From: Luteipulveratus halotolerans
GTDB taxonomy: Bacteria; Actinomycetota; Actinomycetes; Actinomycetales; Dermatophilaceae
Direction: 5' to 3'
DNA: 64,000 bases
Assembly: GCF_001247745.1 (NCBI RefSeq)
Contig: NZ_LAIR01000002.1
Location: 2,976,001-3,040,000, forward strand
The notes under the pieces are model-generated. The model saw only the letters and a list, made by a program, of their open reading frames with translations, was not told the DNA's origin and made no database searches. Of the stretch, positions 1 to 8,443 are shown piece by piece; the first letter of the stretch is position 1; each line of letters starts with the position of its first letter. A program made the translations under genes and the position numbers.

Positions 1-1302
1 CTCGTCGCCCTCGAGCTTCAGACCGGCGAAAGCCGCGTCGGTCGCCTGCAGCAGAGCCACGCCACCACCGGCGACGATGCCCTCCTCGACGGCAGCCTTC
101 GCGTTGCGGACGGCGTCCTCGATGCGGTGCTTGCGCTCCTTGAGCTCGACCTCGGTCGCGGCACCCGCCTTGATGACGGCGACGCCACCGGCGAGCTTGG
201 CCAGGCGCTCCTGGAGCTTCTCGCGGTCGTAGTCGGAGTCGCTGTTGTCGATCTCGGCGCGGATCTGCGCGACGCGACCGGCGATGGCGTCGGCTTCGCC
301 GGCACCCTCGACGATCGTGGTCTCGTCCTTGGTGACGACGATCTTGCGGGCGCGGCCCAGCAGGTCCAGCTCAGCGGTGTCGAGCTTGAGGCCGACCTCC
401 TCGGAGATGACCTGGCCACCGGTGAGGATGGCGATGTCGCCGAGCATGGCCTTGCGACGGTCACCGAAGCCGGGAGCCTTGAGCGCGACCGACTTGAAGG
501 TGCCCTTCAGCTTGTTGACGACCAGCGTGGACAGGGCCTCGCCCTCGACGTCCTCGGCGATGATCGCCAGCGGCTTGCCGGACTGCATGACCTTCTCCAG
601 CAGCGGGAGGAGGTCCTTGATCGCCGAGATCTTGGAGTTGACGACGAGGATGTAGGGGTCCTCGAGGACGGTCTCCATGCGCTCGGTGTCGGTCACGAAG
701 TAACCGGAGATGTAGCCCTTGTCGAAGCGCATGCCCTCGGTGAGCTCGAGCTCGAGGCCGAAGGTGTTGCTCTCCTCGACGGTGATGACGCCTTCCTTGC
801 CGACCTTGTCCATGGCCTCGGCGATGAGCTCGCCGATCTGGGAGTCGGCAGCGGAGATGGACGCGGTGGCAGCGATCTGCTCCTTGGTCTCGATCTCCTT
901 GGCCTGACCGGCGAGCGACTCGCTCACGGCGGTCACGGCGGCCTCGATGCCACGCTTGAGCGCCATCGGGTTGGCACCCGCGGCGACGTTGCGCAGACCC
1001 TCGCGAACCATCGCCTGGGCCAGAACGGTGGCCGTCGTCGTACCGTCACCGGCGACGTCGTCGGTCTTCTTGGCGACCTCCTTGACCAGCTCGGCGCCGA
1101 TCTTCTCGTAGGGGTCCTCGAGCTCGATCTCCTTGGCGATGCTCACACCATCGTTGGTGATGGTGGGCGCGCCCCACTTCTTCTCGAGCACGACATTGCG
1201 GCCCTTCGGGCCCAGCGTCACCTTCACGGCGTCGGCAAGGGTGTTCATACCCTTCTCGAGCCCGCGGCGCGCCTCCTCGTCGAATGCAATGGTCTTGGCC
1301 AT
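1..1302 (-). CDS. groEL: Chaperonin GroEL (60 kDa), C-terminus outside window
   Basis: ATP-driven cytosolic folding chaperone that forms the double-ring cavity. The frame begins MAKTIAFDEEARRGLEKG and runs through the family hallmarks VTLGPKGRNV, the ATP-site DGTTTATVLA and the apical-domain block to an EEGIVAGGGVALL segment. About 434 of the usual roughly 540 residues are present and the frame is open at base 1, so the stop lies outside. An AGGAA-type ribosome site precedes the ATG. No groES lies upstream; instead two CIRCE operators occupy the leader. This matches the solitary second groEL of actinobacteria, which is normally heat-inducible and HrcA-repressed. Which paralogue it is cannot be settled without the missing C-terminus (GGM-rich or His-rich tail). 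Confidence 0.98.
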   Translation of the reverse strand, partial: MAKTIAFDEEARRGLEKGMNTLADAVKVTLGPKGRNVVLEKKWGAPTITNDGVSIAKEIELEDPYEKIGAELVKEVAKKTDDVAGDGTTTATVLAQAMVREGLRNVAAGANPMALKRGIEAAVTAVSESLAGQAKEIETKEQIAATASISAADSQIGELIAEAMDKVGKEGVITVEESNTFGLELELTEGMRFDKGYISGYFVTDTERMETVLEDPYILVVNSKISAIKDLLPLLEKVMQSGKPLAIIAEDVEGEALSTLVVNKLKGTFKSVALKAPGFGDRRKAMLGDIAILTGGQVISEEVGLKLDTAELDLLGRARKIVVTKDETTIVEGAGEADAIAGRVAQIRAEIDNSDSDYDREKLQERLAKLAGGVAVIKAGAATEVELKERKHRIEDAVRNAKAAVEEGIVAGGGVALLQATDAAFAGLKLEGDE

Positions 1303-1417
1303 GCGCGGTGGTTCCTCCCACACGAAAGCGAATCGACCGCACGACGCCCGCGACGGACGAGACCACCGCGCGAGCTCACGTCACCCGCTCGGCCAGCCCC
1401 TCGACGTACGGTCTGGT

Positions 1418-1444
1418 CTGTCACTCTCACAGGGAGAGTGCTAA
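1418..1444 (-). promoter_or_regulatory. CIRCE operator, degenerate copy proximal to groEL
   Basis: The right half GAGTGCTAA at 1436-1444 matches the consensus exactly. It is spaced nine bases from CTGTCACTC, which differs from TTAGCACTC at three positions. The HrcA repressor binds this class of site. It lies between groEL and the better second copy. Confidence 0.8.
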
Positions 1445-1452
1445 GGCCATGA

Positions 1453-1479
1453 TTAGCACTCGACCCCTCCGAGTGCAAA
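1453..1479 (-). promoter_or_regulatory. CIRCE operator, near-perfect copy distal to groEL
   Basis: TTAGCACTC, nine bases, then GAGTGCAAA: one mismatch to the TTAGCACTC-N9-GAGTGCTAA consensus. With the proximal site it makes a tandem HrcA operator about 150 bp upstream of the groEL start, which predicts heat-shock derepression. Confidence 0.92.
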
Positions 1480-1482
1480 TGC

Positions 1483-2172
1483 TCACGAGGAGTCCGTACG
1501 CCGGTCGCCCGACTTCGACTCCACGGTGCCGTCGTGCAACTGTTGCTTGAGCTCGTCCTGCTGGCGGCGGCGCCGCACCTCGTGCGCCGCCACGCCGAGG
1601 GCGATCAGGATCGGGACGACGAACTTCGCGGCAGCGGCCAGTGCCTGCACCCAGCCCGGCAGCTGCCAGTCGGGCAGCTCCCAGTCGGGCCACGGGATGT
1701 CCGGCAGATCGGGTGTCGGCACTGACGGCAGGTCCGGCCCGTCGACGTCGGGCAGCAGTCCGCCCAGCCAGCGCAGGACGACATTGATGAGCAGCCCGAT
1801 CCCGAGCAGCGGCAGCAGGACGCCGGCCGCGGCGCCGACGACGTGCCGGGCGGCGTACAGCCGTGGTCGCTCGCGAGCCCTGGCCTCGAGCAACGCCGCC
1901 CGCGAACCGGGCTCGGGGTCGAGGTCGACCTCGAGGTCGTCGAGCACGAGGGTCGCCCGCCTCACCGCCCCCAGAACGGTGAGCCGGACCTTGAGCACTC
2001 CCTCGGCCGGGTCCGACGGCTTCAGCGTGACCCGCTGGTCGCTCGTCGTACGCCGCGCGACCTCGGCGCCGTCGACCGTGTGCACCAGGATCTGCTGGAA
2101 GCCCTTCTCGGTCCTGCTCAGCACGTGCTCGCGGCCGCGGACGGTGATCAGGTATCGCTGTGTCTTCGCCAT
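1483..2172 (-). CDS. Hypothetical membrane-anchored protein with D/P/W-rich linker
   Basis: I do not recognise a family. About 229 residues starting MAKTQRYLITVRGREH; a GTG four codons upstream is an alternative start. The N-terminal 85 residues look like a small beta-rich soluble domain. A hydrophobic segment (GVLLPLLGIGLLINVVLRWL) follows, then a linker of repeated proline, aspartate and tryptophan (LPDIPWPDWELPDWQLPGW), a second hydrophobic segment (FVVPILIALGVAAHEV), and a charged tail. Both termini are probably on one side of the membrane with the tryptophan-rich linker outside. It reads away from groEL's leader and shares its strand. Function unknown. Confidence 0.8.
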   Translation of the reverse strand: MAKTQRYLITVRGREHVLSRTEKGFQQILVHTVDGAEVARRTTSDQRVTLKPSDPAEGVLKVRLTVLGAVRRATLVLDDLEVDLDPEPGSRAALLEARARERPRLYAARHVVGAAAGVLLPLLGIGLLINVVLRWLGGLLPDVDGPDLPSVPTPDLPDIPWPDWELPDWQLPGWVQALAAAAKFVVPILIALGVAAHEVRRRRQQDELKQQLHDGTVESKSGDRRTDSS

Positions 2173-2253
2173 GACGACCACCACGGTGCCTGCCCGCGAG
2201 GTCTCAGCACATCAGCCTTCGGGCCACAGCGACCCCGACTTTGGTGGCGGGTC

Positions 2254-2631
2254 TCAGGCCACGAGATGAGCGGGACGCGCCTCGCGCAGCAGCCGGTCGA
2301 GCGCGTGCGCCTGGTCGGTGCCGGCGAACCACGTCGCGGCGCTCGCACCGAGCACGTCCTCGACGGTCTGGCACAGGGCGTACAGCTCGACGAGCAGGCG
2401 GTGCTCTCTCGGGCCCGTGGCGTGACCCGTGGCACGGGCGCAGCGGACCGCCTCGGGTGCGAGGTCGGCGTACTGGGCGATGACGTCGACGGCGACCGCG
2501 AACTCGCAGCCGAGCCCGTCGATCAGCTCACTGACCGAGCGGTGCCGGTTGCGCTCGATGCGACGCAGGTAGGCGGCCCGGCACGGGTTGGTCTCGTGGA
2601 CTCCGTCGCTGCTGGCTCCGTCGATGCTCAT
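2254..2631 (-). CDS. Hypothetical protein, 125 aa
   Basis: Starts MSIDGASSDG at an ATG with an AGGAGG about 12 bases upstream. The product is soluble and mostly helical by composition, with three cysteines and no membrane segment. The N-terminal part (CRAAYLRRIERNRHRSV) is strongly basic. No motif allows a family assignment. It sits between two other small genes on the same strand, separated by roughly 80-120 bases, so shared transcription is possible but not shown. Confidence 0.65.
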   Translation of the reverse strand: MSIDGASSDGVHETNPCRAAYLRRIERNRHRSVSELIDGLGCEFAVAVDVIAQYADLAPEAVRCARATGHATGPREHRLLVELYALCQTVEDVLGASAATWFAGTDQAHALDRLLREARPAHLVA

Positions 2632-2752
2632 GGGCCTGCGACGCCTCCTGGGCGGTCCGGCGTTCCGGTGACGCATCGGTGCGTCACCTGGATATGAGCG
2701 ACGCCCGCCCCGGGGTGATACCGAGACGGGCGTCGCACGTTCATGGGGATCC

Positions 2753-3058
2753 TCAGATCTCGATCCCGAGCCGGCGCGCGGAGCGCTGCTTCTGGCGGGA
2801 GGCCCGCAGCCGGCGCAGCCGCTTGACGAGCATCGGGTCGTGCTCGAGGGCGACCGGGTTGTCCAGCAGCGTGTTGAGCACCTGGTAGTAGCGGGTGGAG
2901 CTCATGTCGAACCGCTCGCGGATCATCTGCTCCTTGGCGCCGGGGTATTTCCACCACTGCCGCTCGAACGCCAGGATCTGCTCGTCGCGCTCGGTCAGCT
3001 GTGCGCCCGCCGGCTGCTGCGCCTGCTCCGCGGCACTCATGTGATTGCGGTCCTCCAT
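2753..3058 (-). CDS. DUF3263 family protein
   Basis: Small conserved actinobacterial protein of unknown role, with a helix-turn-helix-like core. The block LTERDEQILAFERQWWKY, then AKEQMIRERFDMSSTRYYQV and DPMLVKRLRRLRASRQ, is the DUF3263 signature and ends in a basic tail. An upstream in-frame ATG at 3193 would add 45 low-complexity residues, but that extension is unlike the family. I take the ATG at 3058; 3040 (MSAAEQ) is equally possible. The gene lies just downstream of the efflux pump on the same strand. Confidence 0.88.
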   Translation of the reverse strand: MEDRNHMSAAEQAQQPAGAQLTERDEQILAFERQWWKYPGAKEQMIRERFDMSSTRYYQVLNTLLDNPVALEHDPMLVKRLRRLRASRQKQRSARRLGIEI

Positions 3059-3185
3059 CGACGTCTGCTCGACGTCGTCGAGATCACTGTCCGATCCCGA
3101 TAGTAGAGGGCGAATCACACCGGTGTCATTCCACGATGAGGTGTCTGGGTCGCCTGTGACTGCTGTGGCCACTGAGGTCTGCATG

Positions 3186-4796
3186 TCACTCACCCGGCGA
3201 CGATACGGCAGCCGCCAGCGCCGGTGTGGGCGCTTCGGCAGGACCGGCCGGTACGCCCGCGCCCACCTCCTCGTCGTACGCCTCGACGTCGCGCAGCATC
3301 CGGTGCGTCACCACGGCTGCCGCGGCGAACGCGACCACGGCGATGGCCGCGCCGATCGCCAGGCCGGTGCTGAACGCGTCGCGCGCACTCCCCATGAGGT
3401 CGGCGGCCACCTGTGCCGGCAGACCCTGCGCGGTCTCGACCGCTCCGCCGATCGAGTCGCGGGCCGCTGCCTGCTGCGCGCTCGTCAGGCCGTCGGGCAG
3501 GACGAGGCCCGAGCGGTAGACCGCACTGCTGAGGCTGCCGAGCAGTGCCACGCCGAAGGCGATGCCCAGCTCGGCAGACGTCTCCGACACCGAGGACGCC
3601 GAGCCCGCCTTCTCCGGAGGGGCCGACCCCACGACGAGGTCGATGATCAGCGCGGTCGGCAGGGCGATGCCGACGGAGGCGATCGCGAAGCCGATGACGA
3701 CGCGCAGCGGGCCCGCGTCGTACGAGCCGGTGATCGCGGTGAGGCCGACGACGGCGTACCCGACGGCGGTGAGGGCCAGGCCGGCCGTCATGACGTACGC
3801 CGGCCGGACACGTCGCGCGATCCGCGGCGCCGCCAGCGAGGCGGCCACCATGCACAGCTGCACCGGCACCATCCAGGCGCCCGAGCCGAGCGGGCTCAGA
3901 CCGAGGACGAGCTGGAGGTAGAGCGTGGTCAGGAAGAACATGCCCGCCATCAGCAGACCGGCGACCACGTTGATGCCGAGCGACACCGAGAACCGGCGGA
4001 TCGCGAACAGCCGCACGTCGATGAGCGGGTGCGTGAGCCGGGTCTGCCGACGGATGAACACGACACCAACCGCGACACCTGCGAGCGCGGGGACGACCGT
4101 GCCGGCGGTGACACCGTGGCGAGCCATCTCCTTCAGCCCGTAGACGACCGGGAGGATCGCGGCGAGGCTCAGGAGCACGCTCGGCAGGTCGAGGCGACCG
4201 GGGTCAGGGTCGCGGTACTCGGGCAGCAGAGCCGGCGCGGCGGCGTACAGCAGGACCATCATCGGGATCGACAGCAGGAACACCGAGCCCCACCAGAAGT
4301 GCTGCAGCATCACACCGGCCGTCAGCGGTCCGACGACCATGCCGCCCATGAAGCAGCTCATCCAGATCGCGATGGCCGTACCGCGCTGAGCGGGCTGACG
4401 GAACATGTTGCTGATCAGCGCCAGCGTCGACGGCATCAGCGTCGCGCCCGTGATGCCCATCAGCGCCCGGGCGACGATGAGCATCTCGGCGGACGTGCTG
4501 TACGCCGCCAGCACCGACGCGGCCGCGAACCCGGCCGAGCCGATCAGCAGCAGGCGCCGGCGTCCGATGCGGTCACCGAGCGTGCCCATCGTGACGAGGA
4601 AGCCCGCGACCATGAAGCCGTAGGAGTCCATGATCCACAGCTGCTGCGTGCTGGTCGGGTGGAGCTGTTCGGTCAGGCTCGGGAGCGCGAGGTAGAGCAC
4701 GCTCATGTCGATCGACAGCAGCAGCGTCGGGAACGCGAGGACGGCCAGGCCGATCCATTCACGCCGCGTCGCGGCTGGGGCGTCGGTGGTGGTCAT
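3186..4796 (-). CDS. MFS transporter, DHA2 family (14-TM drug:H+ antiporter)
   Basis: Inner-membrane efflux pump of the EmrB/QacA/SmvA type, expected to export hydrophobic cations or antibiotics in exchange for protons. It is 536 residues long with about 14 hydrophobic segments. The MFS motif A is visible as LGDRIGRRRLLLIGSA after TM2, and an intramembrane aspartate sits in SIDMSVLYLALPSL. The start is the ATG at 4796 with AAGGAG eight bases upstream; an upstream frame to 4862 crosses non-coding sequence. No TetR or MarR regulator is adjacent, which is unusual for this class. The divergent space holds a copy of the chromosomal hairpin repeat. The substrate cannot be deduced. Confidence 0.92.
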   Translation of the reverse strand: MTTTDAPAATRREWIGLAVLAFPTLLLSIDMSVLYLALPSLTEQLHPTSTQQLWIMDSYGFMVAGFLVTMGTLGDRIGRRRLLLIGSAGFAAASVLAAYSTSAEMLIVARALMGITGATLMPSTLALISNMFRQPAQRGTAIAIWMSCFMGGMVVGPLTAGVMLQHFWWGSVFLLSIPMMVLLYAAAPALLPEYRDPDPGRLDLPSVLLSLAAILPVVYGLKEMARHGVTAGTVVPALAGVAVGVVFIRRQTRLTHPLIDVRLFAIRRFSVSLGINVVAGLLMAGMFFLTTLYLQLVLGLSPLGSGAWMVPVQLCMVAASLAAPRIARRVRPAYVMTAGLALTAVGYAVVGLTAITGSYDAGPLRVVIGFAIASVGIALPTALIIDLVVGSAPPEKAGSASSVSETSAELGIAFGVALLGSLSSAVYRSGLVLPDGLTSAQQAAARDSIGGAVETAQGLPAQVAADLMGSARDAFSTGLAIGAAIAVVAFAAAAVVTHRMLRDVEAYDEEVGAGVPAGPAEAPTPALAAAVSSPGE

Positions 4797-4876
4797 CGCT
4801 GCTCCTTCGTGGTGTGGGTTGCTCTCACCACCTCCACGAACGGGTGCGGCCCGTTGCGACACCCTCCACGAAAGAT

Positions 4877-4910
4877 GTCTGCCCGGCAGTGCATGGAGTG
4901 CCGGACAGAC
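4877..4910 (-). repeat. Hairpin repeat HR, copy 1 (inverted relative to the others)
   Basis: A 12-base arm GTCTGCCCGGCA, a 10-base loop, then TGCCGGACAGAC; one arm position is mismatched. The same palindrome recurs at 12530, at 15733 and split between 15781 and 26841. This copy lies between divergent genes, so it cannot simply be a transcription terminator. Confidence 0.9.
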
Positions 4911-5035
4911 AGGATTCGCGGGACCATCGGCGTACGTGACCGAGCTCGTGGCGCCGAGGCTGTCGCATCCGGCGTACCCCGTTCGTGGAGATCGTGGAGG
5001 CCGGCGACGGGCCGTGCCCCGGACGAGGAGCAGAC

Positions 5036-5392
5036 ATGACCGAGTACCTCATCTACTTCAACCAGCAGTGGGTCGGCGACCACAGCGGCGAGTGGTTCCG
5101 GAGCCGGGCGCCGCTGGCCATGGCCGTGACCCGTGAGGCCCGTGATGCCGGGGTCTACGTGTTCGCCGGCGGTCTCGTCGAGGAGGTCGAGGAGGCCGTC
5201 TCCGTCGACGCCACCAGCGGTGAGGTGGTCTTCACCGACGGACCGTTCGCCGAGACCAAGGAGTTCCTCGGCGGGTTCATGGTCGTCGAGGTCCCCGACC
5301 TGGAGGCCGCCAAGGAGTGGGGCGGCAAGATCGCCGTCGCGTGCGGGTGGCCGCAGGAGATCCGCGAGTTCAAGCCGCAGCCCAACGTCTGA
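5036..5392 (+). CDS. YCII / DGPF-domain protein
   Basis: Small 118-residue protein of the YCII-related family (MTEYLIYFNQQWVGDH ... DGPFAETKEFLGGFMVVEV). The DGPFAE motif defines the DGPF branch. Members are ferredoxin-like, and related genes are often linked to ECF sigma factors; no sigma factor is present here. The ATG at 5036 has GAGGAG six bases upstream. The gene is followed 18 bases later by a strong hairpin and faces the decarboxylase gene. Biochemical role unknown. Confidence 0.9.
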   Translation: MTEYLIYFNQQWVGDHSGEWFRSRAPLAMAVTREARDAGVYVFAGGLVEEVEEAVSVDATSGEVVFTDGPFAETKEFLGGFMVVEVPDLEAAKEWGGKIAVACGWPQEIREFKPQPNV

Positions 5393-5409
5393 GCGCCGCG
5401 GACCCGAGC

Positions 5410-5455
5410 TCGATGTGAGGAAGCGTGAGTTCGACCTCACGCTTCCTCACATCGA
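5410..5455. terminator. Bidirectional hairpin terminator between convergent genes
   Basis: A perfect 20-bp stem (arm begins TCGATGTGAGGAAGCGTGAG) closes on a six-base TTCGAC loop. It lies between the ends of the YCII gene and the convergent decarboxylase gene. The apex GAGTTCGA is shared with the two long palindromes near 54.4 and 55.4 kb; the stems differ. Confidence 0.85.
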
Positions 5456-5479
5456 ACGGACCGGCCGGCGCCGGCCGGA

Positions 5480-6829
5480 TCAGGCCATCGAGTCGAGCAG
5501 GGCGGTGATGTCGTCCTCGGTGGTGCGCGGGTTGACGATCGCGAACCGCGCCAGAGTCTCGCCCAGGTGCGAGGTCGGGACGACGAAGCCCTCCTCGCGG
5601 GCCAGGATGCCGTCGGACCAGGCGTGGTAGTCCTTCGCCTCCCAGCCGAGCCGGCGGAACACCAGCACCGACAGGTCGGCCTCGCGCACGACCTCGACGT
5701 GGTCACGCCGCTCGATCTCGGCCTGCGCGAACCGCGTGACCTCCAGCGTCCGCTCGATGGCCGCGGTGTAGGCGTCGGTGCCGTTGGCCACCAGCGAGAA
5801 CCAGAACGGCAGGCCACGGGCGCGACGGGTCAGGCCGACCGAGTAGTCGGTCGGGTTCCAGTCCGGGGTGTCGGTGAGCACGTCGAGGTACGACGCGTGC
5901 TGGGTGTGCGCGACCCGCGCCAGCGCCGGCTCGCGGTAGAGCAGCGCACAGCAGTCGAACGGCGCGAACAACCACTTGTGCGGGTCGACGATGAAGGAGT
6001 CGCAGCGCTCGACGCCGGCGTACTTGTCACGCACCGACGGAGCGGCGAGGCCGGCACCGCCGTACGCGCCGTCGACGTGGAACCAGATGCCGTACTCCTC
6101 GCACACGTCGGCGATGGAGTCGAGGTCGTCGATGACGCCGAAGTTGGTGCTGCCGGCGGTCGCGACGACCGCGAAGAACGTCTCAGGACCGTTGTCCTCC
6201 AACACCTTTCGCAGGTTGTCGCCCGTCATCTGCATGCGGTCGTTCATCGGCACGGGCACCTGCTCGGCGTCCATCACCCGGCACGCGGTGGCGATCGAGG
6301 AGTGCGAGCCGACCGTCGCGGCGATGCGGTACGGGCGCGCCCCGCCGGTGGCGCGCTCACGCGCGGTCGCCCGGGCCGTGACGAGCGAGGACAGGTTGCC
6401 GATGGTGCCGCCCTGCACGAACGACCCGCCCGCCGCCTCGGGCAGGCCGACGAGGTCGGCGATCCAGCGCAGGGCCTGGTTCTCGGCGTACACCGCACCC
6501 GCGCCCTCGAGCCAGGACCCGGCGTAGATCGACGACGCCCCGACGACGAGGTCGAACATCGCCGCCTCGCGCGTGGGCGCGCACGGGATGAACGACAGGT
6601 AGCGCGGATGGTCGGTCGACAGGCACGCGAGCGCGAGGTGGTCCTCGAACAGCTTCAGCGCGTCCTGGCCGCCCTTGCCCTGGGCGGTGATGGCGCCGCC
6701 GGCGACGGCATCGAGCTCGGCGACCGTCCGCGTACCGTCGAGCGGGACGGGGTCGAGGGCGAGTCGTTCGGCGGCATAGCGAAGGATCTCCTCGCCGAGC
6801 GCCCTGGTCTCATCGGTGAACCCATGCAC
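5480..6829 (-). CDS. Group II PLP-dependent amino acid decarboxylase (aromatic-type)
   Basis: Cytosolic pyridoxal-phosphate enzyme of the aromatic-L-amino-acid/glutamate decarboxylase superfamily. It is expected to decarboxylate an aromatic or related amino acid to the amine. 449 residues; the PLP-binding lysine is Lys285 in VDPHKWLFAPFDC, the PLP-phosphate region is GGTIGNLSSL, and the aspartate that contacts the pyridine nitrogen is in FHVDGAYGG. It starts at the ATG at 6829 (MHGFTDETRALGEEI) and is divergent from ung with only 34 bases between, so the promoters must overlap. The exact substrate is not evident. There is no dedicated amine transporter or oxidase next to it. Confidence 0.93.
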   Translation of the reverse strand: MHGFTDETRALGEEILRYAAERLALDPVPLDGTRTVAELDAVAGGAITAQGKGGQDALKLFEDHLALACLSTDHPRYLSFIPCAPTREAAMFDLVVGASSIYAGSWLEGAGAVYAENQALRWIADLVGLPEAAGGSFVQGGTIGNLSSLVTARATARERATGGARPYRIAATVGSHSSIATACRVMDAEQVPVPMNDRMQMTGDNLRKVLEDNGPETFFAVVATAGSTNFGVIDDLDSIADVCEEYGIWFHVDGAYGGAGLAAPSVRDKYAGVERCDSFIVDPHKWLFAPFDCCALLYREPALARVAHTQHASYLDVLTDTPDWNPTDYSVGLTRRARGLPFWFSLVANGTDAYTAAIERTLEVTRFAQAEIERRDHVEVVREADLSVLVFRRLGWEAKDYHAWSDGILAREEGFVVPTSHLGETLARFAIVNPRTTEDDITALLDSMA

Positions 6830-6863
6830 GTGCGGAGTCTAGGCCGGTCGTAGCCTGCATCCC

Positions 6864-7541
6864 ATGCCCGCACGGCCCCTCACCGAGCTCGTCCACCCGA
6901 CCTGGGCGACCGCCCTCGCTCCCGCCGAGGAGCACCTGACCCGACTGGGCGAGTTCTTGCGCGCCGAGATCGCCGAGGGCCGCCCCTACCTCCCGGCCGG
7001 CGAGCACGTGCTGCGCGCGTTCAGCCGGCCGCTCGACGACGTGCGTGTGCTGATCGTCGGGCAGGACCCCTACCCGACGCCCGGTCATGCGGTCGGGCTC
7101 GCCTTCTCCGTGGACCGCCGAGTTACTCCACTGCCTCCCAGCCTGACGAACATCTACGCCGAGATGGAGTCCGACCTCGGCATCCCGCCCGCACCACACG
7201 GGGATCTCTCTGCGTGGGCTGATCGAGGTGTTCTCCTGCTCAATCGTGTGCTGACCGTCAGGCCGCGCGAGTCGGGAAGTCACCACGGTCAGGGCTGGGA
7301 GCACGTCACCGCTACCGCGATATCGGCGCTCGTCGCGCGCGGCGGACCGTTGGTCGCGATCCTGTGGGGTGCCCCCGCTCGCAAGCTCGCCTCGCACCTC
7401 GGCAGCGTCCCGTACGTTGAGAGTCCCCACCCATCGCCTCTGTCTGCGTACAGAGGGTTCTTCGGGTCTCGCCCGTTCAGCCGCACCAACGAGCTCTTGC
7501 AGCAGCAGGGCGCTGACCCGATCGACTGGAGCCTCGCATGA
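6864..7541 (+). CDS. ung: Uracil-DNA glycosylase, family 1
   Basis: Base-excision repair enzyme that removes uracil from DNA. 225 residues, the usual size. The water-activating motif GQDPYPTPGHAVGLAF carries Asp68; the uracil-pocket asparagine is in LLLNRVLTVR and the catalytic histidine in HPSPLSAYRGFFGSRPFS. The start is the ATG at 6864. The stop overlaps the ATG of the following SGNH hydrolase by four bases, so the two are translationally coupled. Confidence 0.97.
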   Translation: MPARPLTELVHPTWATALAPAEEHLTRLGEFLRAEIAEGRPYLPAGEHVLRAFSRPLDDVRVLIVGQDPYPTPGHAVGLAFSVDRRVTPLPPSLTNIYAEMESDLGIPPAPHGDLSAWADRGVLLLNRVLTVRPRESGSHHGQGWEHVTATAISALVARGGPLVAILWGAPARKLASHLGSVPYVESPHPSPLSAYRGFFGSRPFSRTNELLQQQGADPIDWSLA

Positions 7542-8329
7542 CCCGGGTGTGGGAGCGCTACGTCGCGATCGGCGACTCGTTCACCGAGGGCATGAGCGAC
7601 CCGTCGCCGACCACCCCTGACGTCTACGTCGGCTGGGCCGACCGGCTCGCCGCACAGCTCGGTGCACGAAACGCGTTGCAGGACAAGCCTTTCGGGTACG
7701 CCAACCTCGCCATCCGCGGACGTCTCGTCGCCGATGTGGTCGGCCCGCAGACCGACGCCGCGCTCGACCTGCAGCCCGACCTCGTCAGCATCGTCGGGGG
7801 CGCCAACGACTGCCTGCGACCCAAGGTCGACCTCGACGACGTCGCCGCCCAGCTGGAGGCGGCCGTCGTACGCCTGCGGGCCGCCGGTGCTGACGTCCTG
7901 CTCTCGACGACCGCCGACCCCGGCTGGGCACCCGTCCTCAAGCACGTGCGCCCGCGCCTGTCGGTGCACACCAACAACCTGTGGGCGATCGCGCAGCGGC
8001 ACGGCTGCTACGTCATCGACATGTGGACCCTGAGGTCGCTGCGTGACACGCGGATGTGGGCGCAGGACCGCATCCACCTGTCGACGCTCGGGCACGAGCG
8101 GGTCGCGGCCCAGGCGGCCTGGACCCTCGGCCTGCCCGCCGGCGATCTCGACTGGAAGACCCCGCTGCCCGCCGCCGCACCGCTGTCACGTCGTGAGGCG
8201 GCCGGCTCGCACGCGGCCTGGGTGCGCACGCATCTGAGCCCGTGGGTGCAGCGCCGCCTGCAAGGACGCAGCTCGGGCGACGGCCGCGCACCCAAGCGCC
8301 CGACCGTGTCACCCGTCGACTCGATCTGA
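7538..8329 (+). CDS. SGNH/GDSL hydrolase
   Basis: Predicted serine esterase or lipase-like hydrolase of 263 residues. Block I is GDSFTEGM with the nucleophile serine, the block II glycine is in NLAIRGRLVAD, block III is GGANDCL, and block V is DRIHLSTLGHER with the catalytic aspartate and histidine. There is no signal peptide, so it is probably cytoplasmic. It starts inside the ung stop codon (ATGA). The coupling with ung has no obvious metabolic explanation; substrate unknown. Confidence 0.93.
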   Translation: MTRVWERYVAIGDSFTEGMSDPSPTTPDVYVGWADRLAAQLGARNALQDKPFGYANLAIRGRLVADVVGPQTDAALDLQPDLVSIVGGANDCLRPKVDLDDVAAQLEAAVVRLRAAGADVLLSTTADPGWAPVLKHVRPRLSVHTNNLWAIAQRHGCYVIDMWTLRSLRDTRMWAQDRIHLSTLGHERVAAQAAWTLGLPAGDLDWKTPLPAAAPLSRREAAGSHAAWVRTHLSPWVQRRLQGRSSGDGRAPKRPTVSPVDSI

Positions 8330-8443
8330 CGCCGGCCTCACGCTCGTACTGCGACTGATGCTCCCGACGCAGCTCGAGCACGGTCAGCAACATCAGACGC
8401 CGTTCGATCCGGGCAGCGAGGGCGCGCGTCTAGGGTCGCTGAC

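Noticed and set aside
3045..5039. A 664-codon open frame on the plus strand antisense to the MFS transporter
   Set aside because: High-GC shadow frame: arginine-, aspartate- and glutamine-rich with no fold, opposite a clear 14-helix transporter. Similar long shadow frames lie opposite modABC, the aldolase, thrE, the kinase and mal genes.
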